Assembly: GCA_963575745.1 (NCBI GenBank)
Contig: CAUYUJ010012780.1
Span: 997,237-1,061,236 of the forward strand
From: Prorocentrum cordatum
Lineage: Eukaryota > Sar > Dinophyceae > Prorocentrales > Prorocentraceae
Direction: 5' to 3'
Length of the DNA: 64,000 nucleotides
A model generated the notes under the pieces. That model worked only from the letters and a program-made list of their open reading frames with translations, did no database searches and had not been told where the DNA came from. The translations under genes were made by a program, and so were the position numbers. This document shows positions 24,301-36,195 of this stretch, piece by piece. Each line of letters begins with the position of its first letter. The first letter of the stretch is position 1.

Positions 24301-25574
24301 AGTACACGTTTTAAGTGACTGGCTCCGTGGAGGGACGCCGTCAGCATGATCGCGTGTATCACTTGGCCCGCTGACATGAGAATGCGACGGTCTACTGCTG
24401 CAAAAGTGGAGTTGCCACGGACGGTGTCGGCAGCGTCCGCCAAAAACTTGAGCGCATCAATGACGGAGGCGTGGTGTTGCTGGGACATGTCACGCGGCAG
24501 TGCGCGATAACAAGACATAAGTGCTCCCGAAACGTTGTCCAGCGAGGCGCCGTCCAAACGAGCAACGTCACGAGGCAACGTTGGATTCAGATCCGTGGCG
24601 GTGGTGGAAGATATACCAAACGTGGCGTTGAAGTAATCGCCCTGCTGTTTGTTCGAAACCATCGTTGCTGAAGGCCATAAGTAGATGGACCGAGACACAC
24701 GGGATAGAATCATTGATGCCAGCGGCGCTCTCGGGTTGAAGGCGTACTTGGGCGCGCGGAAGTCGTGGCCCTGCTCCTTCCAAGATGCCAGCACGCCCCG
24801 AACCTAGTGGGCCAACTGTAAAAAGAATGGACACAGAAAAGCGGCGCCTCTTGTTGCCAACATCTCCCCGTTTGCCCTAAAAAACTTTCCGCTCAAGGGA
24901 GCGGTCGGCGATCAAAGAGAGGGGGGCGCGTGAGAGAAAATCAAATTGACAACAAAAGACACGCACCATCCATATCATGCTTTCCACGATGGCCATCGGC
25001 CTCGCCAATATCAAAGAAGGCGTTCATCACACGAGCGGGCACCATCTTGAAAGGCGTGCGCGTCACGAAGTCTACGCTGCGAGCCACCTGCCATTCCTCT
25101 GACAGCTCACTAGCTGGGACATCCAGGGGCGGACCGACAGCGACGACGTCGATCGCCCTGGACGCGTGCAGGCGGCCATGTCCGCCGAGAGATCGGATAG
25201 CACTCCGAACTTCAGGGGGGCCGATGTCCACATCCAGCAGCGGCACTGCTGGAGCCTCCAAGAGTACCAGGCCACAAGCTCGAGCGACGTCGCCAGAGTC
25301 GCCTCGTGGTAGTGCCACGCCTTCGGGGCGGGTGCAATGCAACAAATGCACATGCACACAATGACAACAACAATAGCAATGCAACAGCAATGCAGGAAAT
25401 CGGTTTCGGCGTGGAGGAGGAAGGAGGGGAGGTGGAAGGTGGAAGTATGGCTCAAGCTGGGCCTTGCTCGGCTGCCCAGGCCAAATCGGCCGTGCAGACG
25501 AAGTGCCCATCGCGCGCCAGATTCTTGGCGCGGATGGGGCGGCTCACCAACACCACAACCACGGCGGCAGTCAT
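18338..25574 (-). CDS. very large 6-exon dinoflagellate protein, possibly mobile-element derived
   Basis: Exons, minus strand: 25574-25463, 25320-25001, 24803-21733, 21539-20752, 20417-19790, 19395-18338. Junctions keep phase through five introns (142, 197, 193, 334 and 394 bp) with GC, GC, GT, GT and GT donors. Direct repeats at junctions include AAGGC (intron 1) and CAGGTG (intron 4). The product is about 1,991 aa if one base is dropped from an A9 run at 19987-19995; as written, the frame stops at TGA just after it. Exon 3 (about 1,020 aa) is helical and ends in a conserved-looking block, CIPVCERSIEARHRHNK, resembling the last acidic helix of some transposases (inference). Exon 5 has a Cys-rich PCPCDPDDADASKC piece. 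Exon 6 is acidic and Pro-rich, followed by a CKFHRDAGDP...CTKTRSYT domain and a Ser-rich tail; I know that Cys/His domain from repeated dinoflagellate proteins. Function unknown. Confidence 0.7.
19987..19995 (-). other. A9 homopolymer at a frame change
   Basis: Upstream, the good frame reads TTWELLCDLRERGW and ends LPDKKK-stop. Downstream, the good frame reads NERPCPCDPDDADASKCWYFNK. Eight A residues instead of nine would join them. The exon-end phase then also matches the next intron, which supports a single extra base. Confidence 0.6.
20418..20751 (-). repeat. intron with ACCACATGCGCACGCACA repeats
   Basis: Intron 4 of the large gene. It contains four to five irregular copies of a roughly 50-60 base unit with CCACATGCGCACGCACACGCGC, plus a T9 run near 20731. 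Confidence 0.6.
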
Positions 25575-25629
25575 ACTGGCAGCCTGTCTGGACTCTGGAC
25601 ACGGACATAATAATAAAGGAAACCACGAC

Positions 25630-26010
25630 GACGAAGCAATGCGATTGGCGACGGCGACGATGACGGGCGAAGATAACGATAATAACGATGACGATGGTAA
25701 CGAGGATAACGATGATCGCGATGATAACGATGATAACGACGACGAGGACGTCGATAACGCCGAACACAACTTCGAAGACGACGGCGATAAAGACGACGAC
25801 GGACGGCGGCGACAGATGTAACGGCCAAGAGGGATGGAGGGGGGGAGGGCGGGGGGAGGGAGGGAGAGGGAGGAGAGGACGAGGGAGGGGAGGGGTGGAG
25901 GGAGGGGTGGAGGGAGGGAGGAGGGAGGGAGGGGAGGGGATAGGAGGGAGGGGTGGAGGCACGGTGGAGGGAGGGAGGAGGGAGGGAGGGGATAGGGACG
26001 ACTGGAGAGA
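25630..26010. repeat. GATAACGAT array, then GGGAGGGA array
   Basis: 25670-25800 is a 6-9 base GATAAC/GACGAC array, open on plus as Asp/Asn-rich peptide. 25835-26010 is GGAGGGAGG with a roughly 60-base higher-order repeat. 26010-26230 is CCTCCCTC-rich. Confidence 0.8.
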
Positions 26011-26324
26011 GACGACTTCTCCTCCCTCATCCCTCTCCTACCCGTCCCGTCCCACCTCACGTCCATCACAGCGCCCTCATCCATTTTTTCCCTCCCGCCT
26101 CCTACCCCCTACCCCCATCGCGTTACTTATATCTCCCCCTCGCCTCCCCCCCCCTCCTCATTCCATTCCCTCCCTTCTCTCTCCCTTCCTCCCTCCCCTC
26201 CTCCCTCCCTCCTTCCCTCCCCGTCCGTCCCCCCCGTCCACGGTAAGGCGGTCCAGGTAGTGCACCGCCGCTGGCCGGCCTGGGGGAGGGGGGGGGAAGG
26301 GGGGGAGGGGCTTGGAGGAGGAGC

Positions 26325-26485
26325 CGCCTACGACGACGACGACGACGACGATCGTAACGACGACGATCGTTACGACAACGATCATCGTAGCGACGGCGAC
26401 GATCGAGCGAAGGTAACGTACGACGATCATCGTTACGACGACGATCATCGTTACGACGACGATCATCGTAACGACGGCAACGAGA
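26325..26485. repeat. GTTACGACGACGATCATC array
   Basis: An 18-base unit repeated in the second half (26417-26470), with shorter GACGAC repeats before it. Many CGATCATCG and CGATCG palindromes occur. Confidence 0.8.
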
Positions 26486-26924
26486 GGGGAACGTGGATGG
26501 AAGAAGAGGGGGAATAGAGGGTGAGCATGGATCGGAAGGCGGAGGAACATAAGAGAGGATGAGCAGGGACAGAGGACAGAGGGCGAGGAGGACGAGGGAG
26601 ACAAGGAGGGGGGCGAAGCCTTGTCGGCGGGGGGCCGCGGCCGCGCGGCGGCCGCGGCGCCGCGGCGCGGGCCGCCCCCCGCGCGCCGCGCGCGGGCGGC
26701 CCTCGAGCCGCGGAACGCGGCCGAGGAGAGGAGAGAGGAGGGCGGCAACGACGACGACGACGAACACGGGCCCCAGGACCAGCACCCAGGAACGCCAGGC
26801 AGGACCAGGGCCGCCCAGGAGCCCAGGAAACTATGAGCTCAGAACCCCCAGAAAGGGCCAGGACCAGGACCAAGGAGGGCGGGGCGAACGCGGGGAAGGG
26901 CACGGGCAGGGGAAAGGGCAGCGG

Positions 26925-27260
26925 GGCAGGAGGAGGAGGAGGAGGAGGAGGAGGGAAGGGAGGAGGAGGAGGAGGAGGAGGAGGAGGAGGAGGAGTCCAA
27001 GGGGAGAGGGGAGAGGAGAGGACGACGGCCCGAGGAGGAGGAGAGAGCAAACGGCGGAGGACGAGGCAAATGGATAGGCAAAATGCAAGCTCAAACTCCT
27101 CTTCCTCCTCCTCCTCCTCATTGAGGGCCTCCTCCGCTTACTCTTCCTGCTCTTCCACCTTTCCTCCTCCTCCTTCTCCTCTCCTCCTATAGTTTTTAGT
27201 TCCTCCTCCTCCTGCTCCTCCTCCTCCTGCTCCTCCTCCTCGTGCTCCTCTCCTCCTGCC
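26925..27260. repeat. GGA tract followed by TCC tract
   Basis: 26930-26998 is (GGA)n and 27095-27260 is (TCC)n with TGCTCC interruptions, so a purine and a pyrimidine tract lie about 100 bases apart on one strand. A very GC-rich stretch of GCGGCC words precedes them at 26630-26720. Confidence 0.8.
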
Positions 27261-27409
27261 GTTCTTCGCGTTTTCTTAGTTTTTGAGCTATTTCGTAATG
27301 TTCGGCCGCAACTAGTGAAGACTCGTGGCTTTAACAAGGTTCACCGAGGACGATACCCACACCTGCGTTACACACAGCTGCACATGGTTGGGTCCTTCGC
27401 CGGAATAAT

Positions 27410-28025
27410 TTTTGAAGGATTTTCACGTTCACGCCATTTCGGCTTACCCACGCTCCACGACGGCCCAAGAGGCCCCCAAGATCGCCCCAGGACGGCCCAA
27501 CAGGCCCCCAAGACGGCCCCAAGACGGCCCAAGAGGGCCCCAGACCGCCCAAGAGGCCCCCGGGACGGCCCAAGAGGGGCCCCAGGATGGCCCCAAGAGG
27601 AGGCCCAGAAGGGGAACCCGAATGAACATTTCGAGCTTTCGGCTCAAAAGGCCCCCAGGAGGCCCTAAGAGGCCCCCTGGAGGCCCCCAACAAACCCCAA
27701 CAGAGCCCCAAGAGGCCCCAAGAGGGCCCCAAGAGGTCTCCAAGAAGCCCCTGGGACGCCCCCAAGAGGCCCCTGGAGCGCCACGACGTTCGATGCTGCG
27801 CACCACTTCGACAAACTCCCAGGGAGCGGCCGGTGATGCGCCGCCGGCGTCCTCGATATCTACTAGGGAACATTTCACGCAGCCACACGGCCAAGAGGGC
27901 CGAGACCTCGAAGATGGCCCTGGCCCCAAGGGGGCTCTGAAGAGGGCTTGAAAGGCCCAAGACGGCCGAAAATGGCCCCAAAGGTGACCCTAACATGGCA
28001 TAGAATGGCCCCGAGGCGCCTCCGT
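27410..28025. repeat. degenerate GGCCCAAGAGGCCCC array
   Basis: A 10-15 base vocabulary (GGCCCAAGA, GGCCCCCAAGA, CGGCCC) with one copy of the TTTTGAAGGATTTT...TTTCGGC block also found at 32.46-34.38 kb. No gene. Confidence 0.8.
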
Positions 28026-28423
28026 CAGGGCAAAACAGATTCAAACATCATTGTTTTCAAAGCTTTTTGCCTGTCCCCAGAAGTCCAAGCATCGCTTCAA
28101 GACGGCCACCCGCGCTCCCGAGATTGCCCATGGCGGCCCAAAGGTGGCTCCAAAGTACCGCCCAGCCAGCCCAGGATGTGCCAACGAGGCCCCAAGATAG
28201 CCACAGGACGGCAACAGGATGGGCCGCAACAGCCTCAAGATAGCCCCATACAGTTCCCTGATGGCTGGAAGACTGCCGCAGATGCTCCAGGGTGCGCCCC
28301 AGAGAATCCCGTCGATGGACCCCCGACTGCTGCGATACAAGATGGCTCAGCCTGGGGACCGGTGGCGGAGGGCGCAGACCTTCCGACAGTGACAACGACA
28401 ATGCCCGCATGAGTGTTTGGGAG

Positions 28424-28616
28424 TCCCGAAACGGTGCGGTGACTGACCGTGCGGTAACCTCGAAATCCTCCAAGACCTCACCGCACGGTCCGTCACCGCA
28501 CGGTCTTGGGACCCTGGAGGCCCTTGTCGTCCGAGACTTCCTCGGAAAAGGACTCGAGTCCCAGAACCGTGCGGTGACCCCGAATCCCCACCGACTCACC
28601 GCACGGTGTGGTCACC
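28424..28616. repeat. cluster of CACCGCACGGT motifs in both orientations
   Basis: Six copies of ACCGTGCGGTGA or its complement occur within 190 bases, near 28432, 28448, 28479, 28493, 28566 and 28596. Opposed copies could form stems of 10-12 bp. Confidence 0.7.
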
Positions 28617-28639
28617 GCCCCGTTTGGGGGCCCCCGAAG

Positions 28640-29705
28640 TGTCCGCGCGAGGGGACTAGGCCGGAGCGTCCAACAATGTTACAACAACCACAAGAAGCCA
28701 AACGCGTCAAGCATCTATAGACTCCCGGTCGGCAAGGATGGCACGACAGGATCCCCCCCACACTCCTGAGCTTCACGAAGACCGCGAGCAAAAGAAACTA
28801 CAGCGCGAGGAGCAGGAGGGCTCGGACAACGGTGTGAATGCAACGGCTTGCAGAGCGCACCCTACGTTGATTGAAATCTGCCGACCCCGCGGGAGACATT
28901 TGGCTATCTTGCCCCGCCTGTTCCCCTCCTCCAGGATCTAAGATCTAGTGTAAGGGGGGGGCTACATACCGACTCGCCATTGCACTTTCGGGCGTCCTCG
29001 GAGCTTCGAAATTCGCCCAATGTCGCCTCCCAAATTCCCAAAATGCTTGCCAACACGGCTCACAAAGATCGCCAACACGCCGGAAAGGCTCCCAAGATGG
29101 CCTCAAGACGGCCCAAGAAGCTCAAGAGGACACATGAAGGCTTCAATAGGGACAAATCAAGGACTCCCTAAGGTTTCTGAAAACCCTCGCGGTCTCGCAG
29201 CGTCGGCCTTCTGAAAGACGAAGGGTAGCCCCAGAGGGCCCCCGGAGCAGGCCAAGACTGCCCAAAGGCCCCCCAGAGGGCCCAGACAATGCCCAAGAGA
29301 CAGCCCAAGAGGCATCAAAGAGGGTCCTAAGAGGGGCCCACGAGGCGGAGCTCGAAGGGGCGCAAGAAGCCCTCCTCCTCAAGATGACCCCCAAGACCCC
29401 CAACATTCCCCCAAAAAGGCCCCAAGACGCACCGAAGAGGCCGCAAGAGAGCCACGAAAGGCCCCCAGGATCCCTCAAACAGCTTCCACGAAACTCCAAC
29501 AGGTCCTCTAGACACCCCTTTGCGAATCCCCCGTAGCACGTTCCCTCTTCTGGGGGTCGGCGGCACTGCGCAAGCCCCTTGAGTAGAACGGCGGATCCTC
29601 TCAGCGGCGGATCGATGGTCGAATTGGGCGGGTGGTTGCGGCGATACCCCATCTCCTCCAGCACCGTACTTTTCTCGTCACCTAGGGCCCCCCACATCTC
29701 GAGCC
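28640..29705. other. no gene seen; sparse GGCCCAAGA words
   Basis: 28.64-29.0 kb is mixed sequence. 29.04-29.5 kb again has CCCAAGA/GAGGGCCC words like the arrays on either side. No supported coding region. Confidence 0.5.
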
Positions 29706-29960
29706 CTACCCCAGCATCGAGTTTAACATCCTGAGTCCCTTTGTGACGGTCCCAGGGCGTGGAAATGGCCCCAGACCCCGAGATTCGTCGAAAGACCGCC
29801 CGTGACGACTTTTGCTGCGACGACCGAATCCGACGGCCGATGGGGGGGGACCTGGGCTGGCGGCTGTGGCAGCGCTCCCCTGGGCCTCGGAGGCACGCAG
29901 CTCCGCGAGGGACCTCCTGGCCTCAGCCTCGGCGGCCTCACGGGAAGCGGCGTTGCCCAT
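29706..29960 (-). CDS. small ORF with an N-myristoylation-like start
   Basis: The minus-strand frame from about 29958 begins MGNAASREAAEAEARR. Gly2 with Ser6 is the classical N-myristoyltransferase context. Residues 1-30 are Ala/Glu-rich and helical, and later residues are basic. It could be a first exon (a GT lies after the AASPG codons at about 29850) or chance. No partner exon was found downstream on the minus strand. Confidence 0.3.
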   Translation of the reverse strand: MGNAASREAAEAEARRSLAELRASEAQGSAATAASPGPPPSAVGFGRRSKSRHGRSFDESRGLGPFPRPGTVTKGLRMLNSMLG

Positions 29961-29974
29961 CCATCGTCAAAGGG

Positions 29975-30110
29975 CGTCGTCGCCGACGTCCTCGTCGTCG
30001 TCGTCGTCATGTCGCCGTAGCGATCTGGCGGTCGTCGTCGTCGTGTCACCCTCGTCGTCGTCGTCGTCGACCTTCTCGTCGCGTCGTCGCGGTCGTTGTC
30101 CTTGTCTGCG
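29975..30110. repeat. (CGT)n-rich array
   Basis: CGTCGTCGT runs with short interruptions. 30.1-31.0 kb after it holds no gene that I can support. Confidence 0.7.
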
Positions 30111-31004
30111 CCGGGCGGTCAACACCGAGAAGGCGACAGACCTTTTGGTTCTCGATTGGGCAAGCAGGGTGGCCATGGACGCCCTCCTGCAGGGCTTATG
30201 CGTTTCAGCCGACTTCTAGCCAAACGCGCTGCTCAACTAAGGTTCGCAAGAAGTTACCAAAGATTGTCTGATACCAAGAGTTCAATGACTCGAGGGGAAG
30301 TCGTGGTCGGCGACAAGCGGTCGCCAGGTTTCTGCATGGAAAAAAAGAGGCTGCTAGTGGCTACTGCGGGTTGGAATTGTTGACGATGTGGGAACACGTG
30401 GGCACTAGGCGTGTGCTAATCGATTCGATCGCGCACTTTAAACATGGCTATGCTCCGAAGGCCCACGACCCCATGGGAAAACCCAAACATGAGAAACAGA
30501 AGGGTCGCCCTCCAGATCCGCCGGCCCCCTTGTGAAGCCACCAGGGTGCGGGGCTCAGGTTTCAGTACCCTGCACCAGTCGCAGTTTCCAGCCTCCAACG
30601 TCACAGTCTTGCTTTCTGTTTACGATTGCAAATTGTTAAATTCCGCGCGAATGGGGGGGGGGCGAAGCGGAATATTCGCACCATCACTTTGAAGGAGCTA
30701 TTTGCTAAAAGGAAGCAAGCCTTTTAGTAAAATGCTCTTGCTCTGTTGCGCGACAGCCGCGGCGGCGCCCGAATTGCCGAGCCACGTCCTGCGCTCACGC
30801 CTTGAACTTTCGGTCAAGGAACGTCTACAACTCGCTGGAAACATGTCCAAATGTCGCCGCGACCCGATGCAACGCGAACCTGGTTACTTGAGCAACTCCA
30901 CCGCGGGGTGAACTGGCAGGAGAGACAGAGGCCCCCCGCCCACCGACCAGGCCTTGGCCACGCATCAACAACGCACCCCCGGTGGCTTTTATTAAAGCAA
31001 ATCG

Positions 31005-31180
31005 CAGACTAAGCGAGGAAAAACGGCTTTACGAAAACGATGAATCGGCTTTACTACAAGGGAAAAACGGCTTTACCAAAGCGAGGAAAACGGCTTTAGT
31101 AAAGGCGCGCCGCTCGATACATTTCAAAAAACTACGGTTTCCTAAAGCGAAAAGGGACCTTTAATGAAGCGGAGAAACGG
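31005..31180. repeat. AACGGCTTTA/CTAAAGCG repeats
   Basis: About five copies of a roughly 30-base unit with ACGGCTTTAC and AAAGCGAGG. A CGTCGCCGC-rich stretch follows at 31280-31380. Confidence 0.6.
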
Positions 31181-31594
31181 CTGGGGTAAACTGCGAGCAG
31201 ACATTCCGCCCCTCCCATATAATCTGGCCTGGGGCTCCAGGAGCGAGAGCGGGGCGCAAATTCGCCCGTGGGCCCGATCCCCATCGCCGCCGTCGCCGCG
31301 ATGTTCGTCGTCGCCGCCGTCGCCGTTGCCGCCGTCGTCGTCACCGTCGGCGCAGGCGCCGACGTCGTCGTCGCCGCGACGCCCGCGCATTCACGTTATT
31401 GCCAGCGGCGGGTCGCGCGCGACCGCGCGCGCCACTGCGCTCGCATCTCCGCTCGTCCGACGGGGGCCCAGGCGGACATCACCAATTTGTTTGTGCCAAC
31501 AGCTCGTTTAAAGTAAGAAAGCGAAAACAACGCCTCTGAGATTGAATCGCCGTCTGAAATCCTGCCGGGCCGCGGAACACATAAAAATACGTGA

Positions 31595-31868
31595 GGTTCG
31601 CGCTCCCGACGCAATACTCACTCGTCAATTACGCTGTATTCGCGTCCCCGAGGCCACGATCCCTTGTAAATTGCACCGCATTCGCCTCCCCGATGCCACG
31701 ATTCCGAATCAAATGCACAATATTCGCGCTCCCTAATCCACGATCTCCTGCAAATTACACTACACTCGCGCCTCTAAGCCCACGATCCTCAATAAATTAC
31801 GCCACAGTTGAGCCCCCGAGGCCACGATCCCTTGAAAATTATACAATATTCGCGTCCCCGAGGCCATT
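31595..31868. repeat. ~48-bp tandem repeat
   Basis: Five to six diverged copies of a unit containing CGAGGCCACGATCCCTTG followed by AAATTAC and a TATTCGCG block. It runs directly into the CCAAGAGGC array. Confidence 0.75.
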
Positions 31869-31869
31869 A

Positions 31870-34800
31870 CGAGAAGCTCCCAGGAGGCGCCCAAGACGCG
31901 TCAAAGAGGCCTCCAAGAGGCCCAAAGATACCCCTTGAGGCCCCAAGAGGCGCCCAAGACGAGCCAAAGAGGCCTCCAAGAGGCCCAAAGGTACCCTATG
32001 AACCCCTCAGAGGCCCCCACGAGGCGCCGAAAGCGCCTCACACCCACAACCCAGACACGGTGGCGGGATGGGCCGAAGGCCACTAGGATCCGCCGCCCCC
32101 TGCTTGCAGGGGTGCACGGCGTGCTGGGTGTTTCAGGTTTTGGTTTTGGTTCTTTTTCCAAAAGAACTCCCCAATGGGCTCCGGCCCGTCCCGCCGGGGT
32201 CCCGGGAGGAAGCCGAAAACACCTCAATCCGGAAGCAAATCCTCCAAAAACGGCCGTTTCGTTCGGGACATCCTCAAAAAATCGCGAAGATGGCCCAAGA
32301 TGGCCTCCAAGTCCGCCCGAGATGGTCCAAGACGGCCTCCAAAACGGCCCAAGAGAGTCCAAGACGGCCCAAGACGGCCCAAGAGGCCCCCCAGAGGCCT
32401 CCCAGACGGCCCAAGAGGCCTCCAAGAGGTCCTCCAGGAGAGTCCGAAGAGGCCAAAATCATTGATTTTCCCGTGGTTTTTGAAGGATTTTGGCATTTGC
32501 GCCTTTTCGGCTCTCCGACGGCTCAAGACGGCCCAAGAAGCCCCCAAGATCGCCCAAGAGGCCCCCAAGAGAGCCCCTGATGGCCCAAGTGGCCTCCAAG
32601 ATGGCCCCTAGAGGGCCCCAAGACGGCCCAAGAGGCCTCCAACACGCCCAAGATGGCCTCCAAGACGCCCAAGATGGCCTCCAAGACGGCCCTGGAGCGC
32701 CCCAAGAGGGTCCCCCGTTGGCCCAGAAAGGCCCCCAAAACGGCTCCCGACGGCGTCAGACGTGCCAGGAACCCACCAAGATGGCCGAAGTTGGCTCGAA
32801 GCTGGCCCAAAAGGGCCCAAGAGGCCCCCAAGAGGGCCTCCAGGAAGGCCAAAAGATGCCAAAATCACTGATTTTCCAAAGGTTTTTGATGGATTTGGGC
32901 ATTTCCCTTTTTTCGGCCTTCCGACGGCCCGAGACGGCCCAAGAGCCCCCAAAGATCGCCGAAAGATCGCCCAAGAGGCCTCCAAGACGGCGACGATGAC
33001 CATCAAGACGCCCACGTGTTCCCCGAAGGCTTTCCAAACCGAGTCGGGGAACACATGGTCGGATGGCTTGGCAGGTGTGGCCTCAACGTTCGGCCACATA
33101 GGCGCTTCCACAAAGGCAGGGGGCGGCGGTGATTCGCCGTGGGCGTCTTCGATCCGCCGCCCCCTTTTGCTTTAGCAGAGGGTTGCCCGGCGTGCCAGAC
33201 TATATGGTTTTTGGTTTGGACTCTTTTTCCAAAAGAGCTCCCCCCGGGGCTTCGGCCCGTCCCGCCGGCCACCCGGAAAGGATCTCAAGGAGCTCAATCC
33301 GGAAAACAAAAAATCCAAGATGGTTCAAGATGGCCTCCATGATGGCCACGTTGGCCCAAGATGGCCTCCAAGATGGTCCAAGATGGCCGCCAAGTCCGCC
33401 CAAGATGGTCCAAGACGGCCTCTCATACGGCCCAAGAGAGTCCAAGACGGCCCCCCAGAGGCCTCCAAGACGGCCCAAGAGGCATCCAAGAGGTCCTCCA
33501 GGAGAACCCGAAGAGGCCAACATCATTGATTTTCCTTCGGCTTCTGAAGGATTTTGGTATTCGCTTCTCCTCGGCTTTCCGACGACCCAAGACGGCCCAA
33601 GAGGCCCCCAAGGTCGCCCCCATAGCGCCCAAGAGGCCTCCAAGATGGCCTCATGACTGCCCAAGAGGCCCCCAAGACGGCCCCAAGAGGGCACAAAAGA
33701 CGACCCAAGAGGCCTCCAAGATGCCCAAGATGGCCTCTAAGACGGCCCTGGAGCACCCCAAGAGGGCCCCAAGTCGGCCCAGAAAGGCCAGCCCCCCAAA
33801 CGGCTTCCGACGGCGTCGGACGTGCCAGGAGCCCACCAAGATGACCGAAGTTGGCTCGAAGCTGGCCCAAGACGGCCCAAAAGGCCTCCAAGAGGGCCTC
33901 CAGGAAGGCAAGAAAACGCCAACAACACTGATTTCCCTTCGGGTTTCGAAGGATTTTGACATTTGCTTCGTGTCGGCCTTCCAACGGCCCGAGACGGCCC
34001 AAGAGCCCCCAAAGATCGCTCAAGGATCGCTCAAGAGTCCTCCAAGATGGCCCCAGAACGGTCCAAGAGGCCCCCAAAACGGCCCCAAGAGGCCCCCAAA
34101 ACGGCCCAGGAGGCTTTTAAGACGCCCAAGATGGCCTAGACGGCCCTGGAGCATTCCAAGAGGGCTCCAAGCGGCCCAGAAAAGGCCCCCCCAACGGCTT
34201 CCGACGGCCTCGGACGGACCAGGGGCTCACCAAGACGGCCGAAGATGACACTAAAACTGCCCTAGACGGACCAAGATGCCTCCAAGAGGGCCTCCAGGAA
34301 GGCCCGAAAAGGCCAAAATCACTGATTTCTCATTGGTTTTTGAAGGAGTGTGGCATGTGCTTTCTGTCGGCCTTCCGACGGCCCGAGACGGCCCAAGTGC
34401 CCCAAAGATCGCCCAAGAGGCCCAAGACGGCCCCAAGAGGCCCCCAAGACGGCCCAAGAGGTCTCCCAGGCGCTCAAGATGGCCTCCCAAACTGCCCAAG
34501 AGCCCTCCAAGACGTCCTCTAAGAAGGCCCGAAAGGGTCAAAATGGCCCCCAGGCGGCCAAGATGACCTTCAAGATGCCCACGTGTTCCCCGAAGGCTTT
34601 CCAAACCGATTCGGGGAACACATGGTCCGATAGCTTGGCATGTCTGGCCTCAACGTTCGGCCACATAGGCGTTTCCACAAAGGCAGGGGGCGGCGGTGAT
34701 TCGCCGTAGGCGTCTTCGATCCGCCGCCCTTTTTGATTTATCAAATGGGGTGCCTGGCGTGCCAGACTATATGGCTTGTGGTTTTGGTTCTTTGTCCCAA

Positions 34801-34960
34801 AAAAATCCCCCTGGGGTTTCGCCCCGTCCCGCCTGGGTCCCGGGAGATTGCCGAAAACCCGGTTGCATAGCTTGTTCCTGCTCCAGACGGCCCCAAGACG
34901 GCCCAAGATGGTCTCCAAGATGCATCCAGAACGGCTTCCAAGACGGCTAAGATGGCTCCA
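31870..34960. repeat. higher-order CCCAAGAGGCC satellite
   Basis: The base level is a degenerate 10-15 base unit (GGCCCAAGA, GGCCTCCAAGA). A block with TTTTTGAAGGATTTT and CGGCCTTCCGACGGCC recurs near 32462, 32868, 33527, 33925 and 34320; three of the four spacings are about 400 and the other is about 660. A larger unit, TTTGGTTCTTT...CCCGTCCCGCC, recurs near 32140, 33205 and 34778. A segment with CCCACGTGTTCCCCGAAGG and GGCGGCGGTGATTCGCCG occurs at 33008-33170 and 34577-34735. Long open frames on both strands follow from the repeat. Confidence 0.85.
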
Positions 34961-35865
34961 AGGGGCCCTGCGGCTCACGAGCGGCAGCCACGCTGCGCTG
35001 CCACGGGAAACAATTCGAGCCACAAAACAGTTGGCCACGGACGGCCACTCACACGAAACTGCGCAATGAAACGCAGGCGACGCAAATCACGAGAAAACCA
35101 ACGAATGCGATCCCATGCGAAGCCCCGCGAAACAGCACAATACAACGGAATGCAATGCGAATCATCGAGAAAAAAAGTGATGTGTGCTGTCATGTAGCAT
35201 GTCACGTGTAGTGTATGAGGTGGTTTACTATGTCACGTCAGTGTTATGTGTGATATGATGCTTGGTCATGTTACACAGTTGGGCTGTTTATTGGGTTATC
35301 CCTCGTAGGTCAATTACATTGGGTTTTCGTTCGGTGAATTATGTTCAGGTTCTGTCGTTCGGTCTCTTATGTTATTATTTCGGTTCTGTTATGTGTTAGG
35401 TTGGTTGTTAGGTTGTTGTGTTTAGGTCCAGTCGGTTATGCGTTAGGTTGTTTCCCACATGTTTCGTGGGGTTGTTGTTAGGTTGTTGTTTTCCCCACAT
35501 GTTTCGTGGGGTTATGGTTTTCTTCCCTGCCGCGGCGCACCCGCGTCTCACCTCACCTCACACCTCATCTCCTCTCTCCTCCTTCCTCTCCTCACCCGCG
35601 CTCAACGCGTGCACGGCAAGTACATGAGACACGCGTCTACATACGGCCGCGCGCATGCACACACTCGCACACAACACACACACACCATACAACGCTAGTG
35701 CGCGCCTGGCGTGATGACTGCAGCGTCCATTGAGGCATGTGCGCGACATAGTGAGCACCCACATGAGACACGTCCCGATATAGCCGCACACGCATCATAC
35801 ACTACCTATACGACCAACCTTCGGGTGATAAGGAGGTTCGGGGGGGGGGAGGAACCAACGTCTCA
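34960..35865. other. no gene seen; small duplication
   Basis: Composition switches from GC-rich to T/G-rich on plus at about 35180. CCCACATGTTTCGTGGGGTT is repeated at 35455 and 35494. Simple ACACAC and TCTCC words follow. No supported gene. Confidence 0.5.
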
Positions 35866-35867
35866 CT

Positions 35868-35995
35868 CGATCGGTCTCACTATCGATCTCACTATCGATC
35901 TCAGTATCGGTCTCGCTTGATCGATCTCCCTCGATCGATCTCACAATCGATCTCACTCGATCTCACTCGATCTATCTCACACTCGATCTCACTCG

Positions 35996-36062
<67 letters not shown>

Positions 36063-36138
36063 GCATCATCATCATCATCATCAGCATCATCATCAGCATC
36101 ATCAGGAGCATCATCATCAGCATCATCCCATCACCATC

Positions 36139-36195
<57 letters not shown>

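Noticed and set aside
25436-25456. TATGGCTCAAG on plus, resembling the 3' half of the leader
   Set aside because: Only the 3' half matches; it lies at an exon edge of the minus-strand large gene.
27331-34709. Many long open frames on both strands across the CCCAAGAGGCC arrays
   Set aside because: Both strands are open at once in the same blocks, which follows from repeat composition; no conserved motif.
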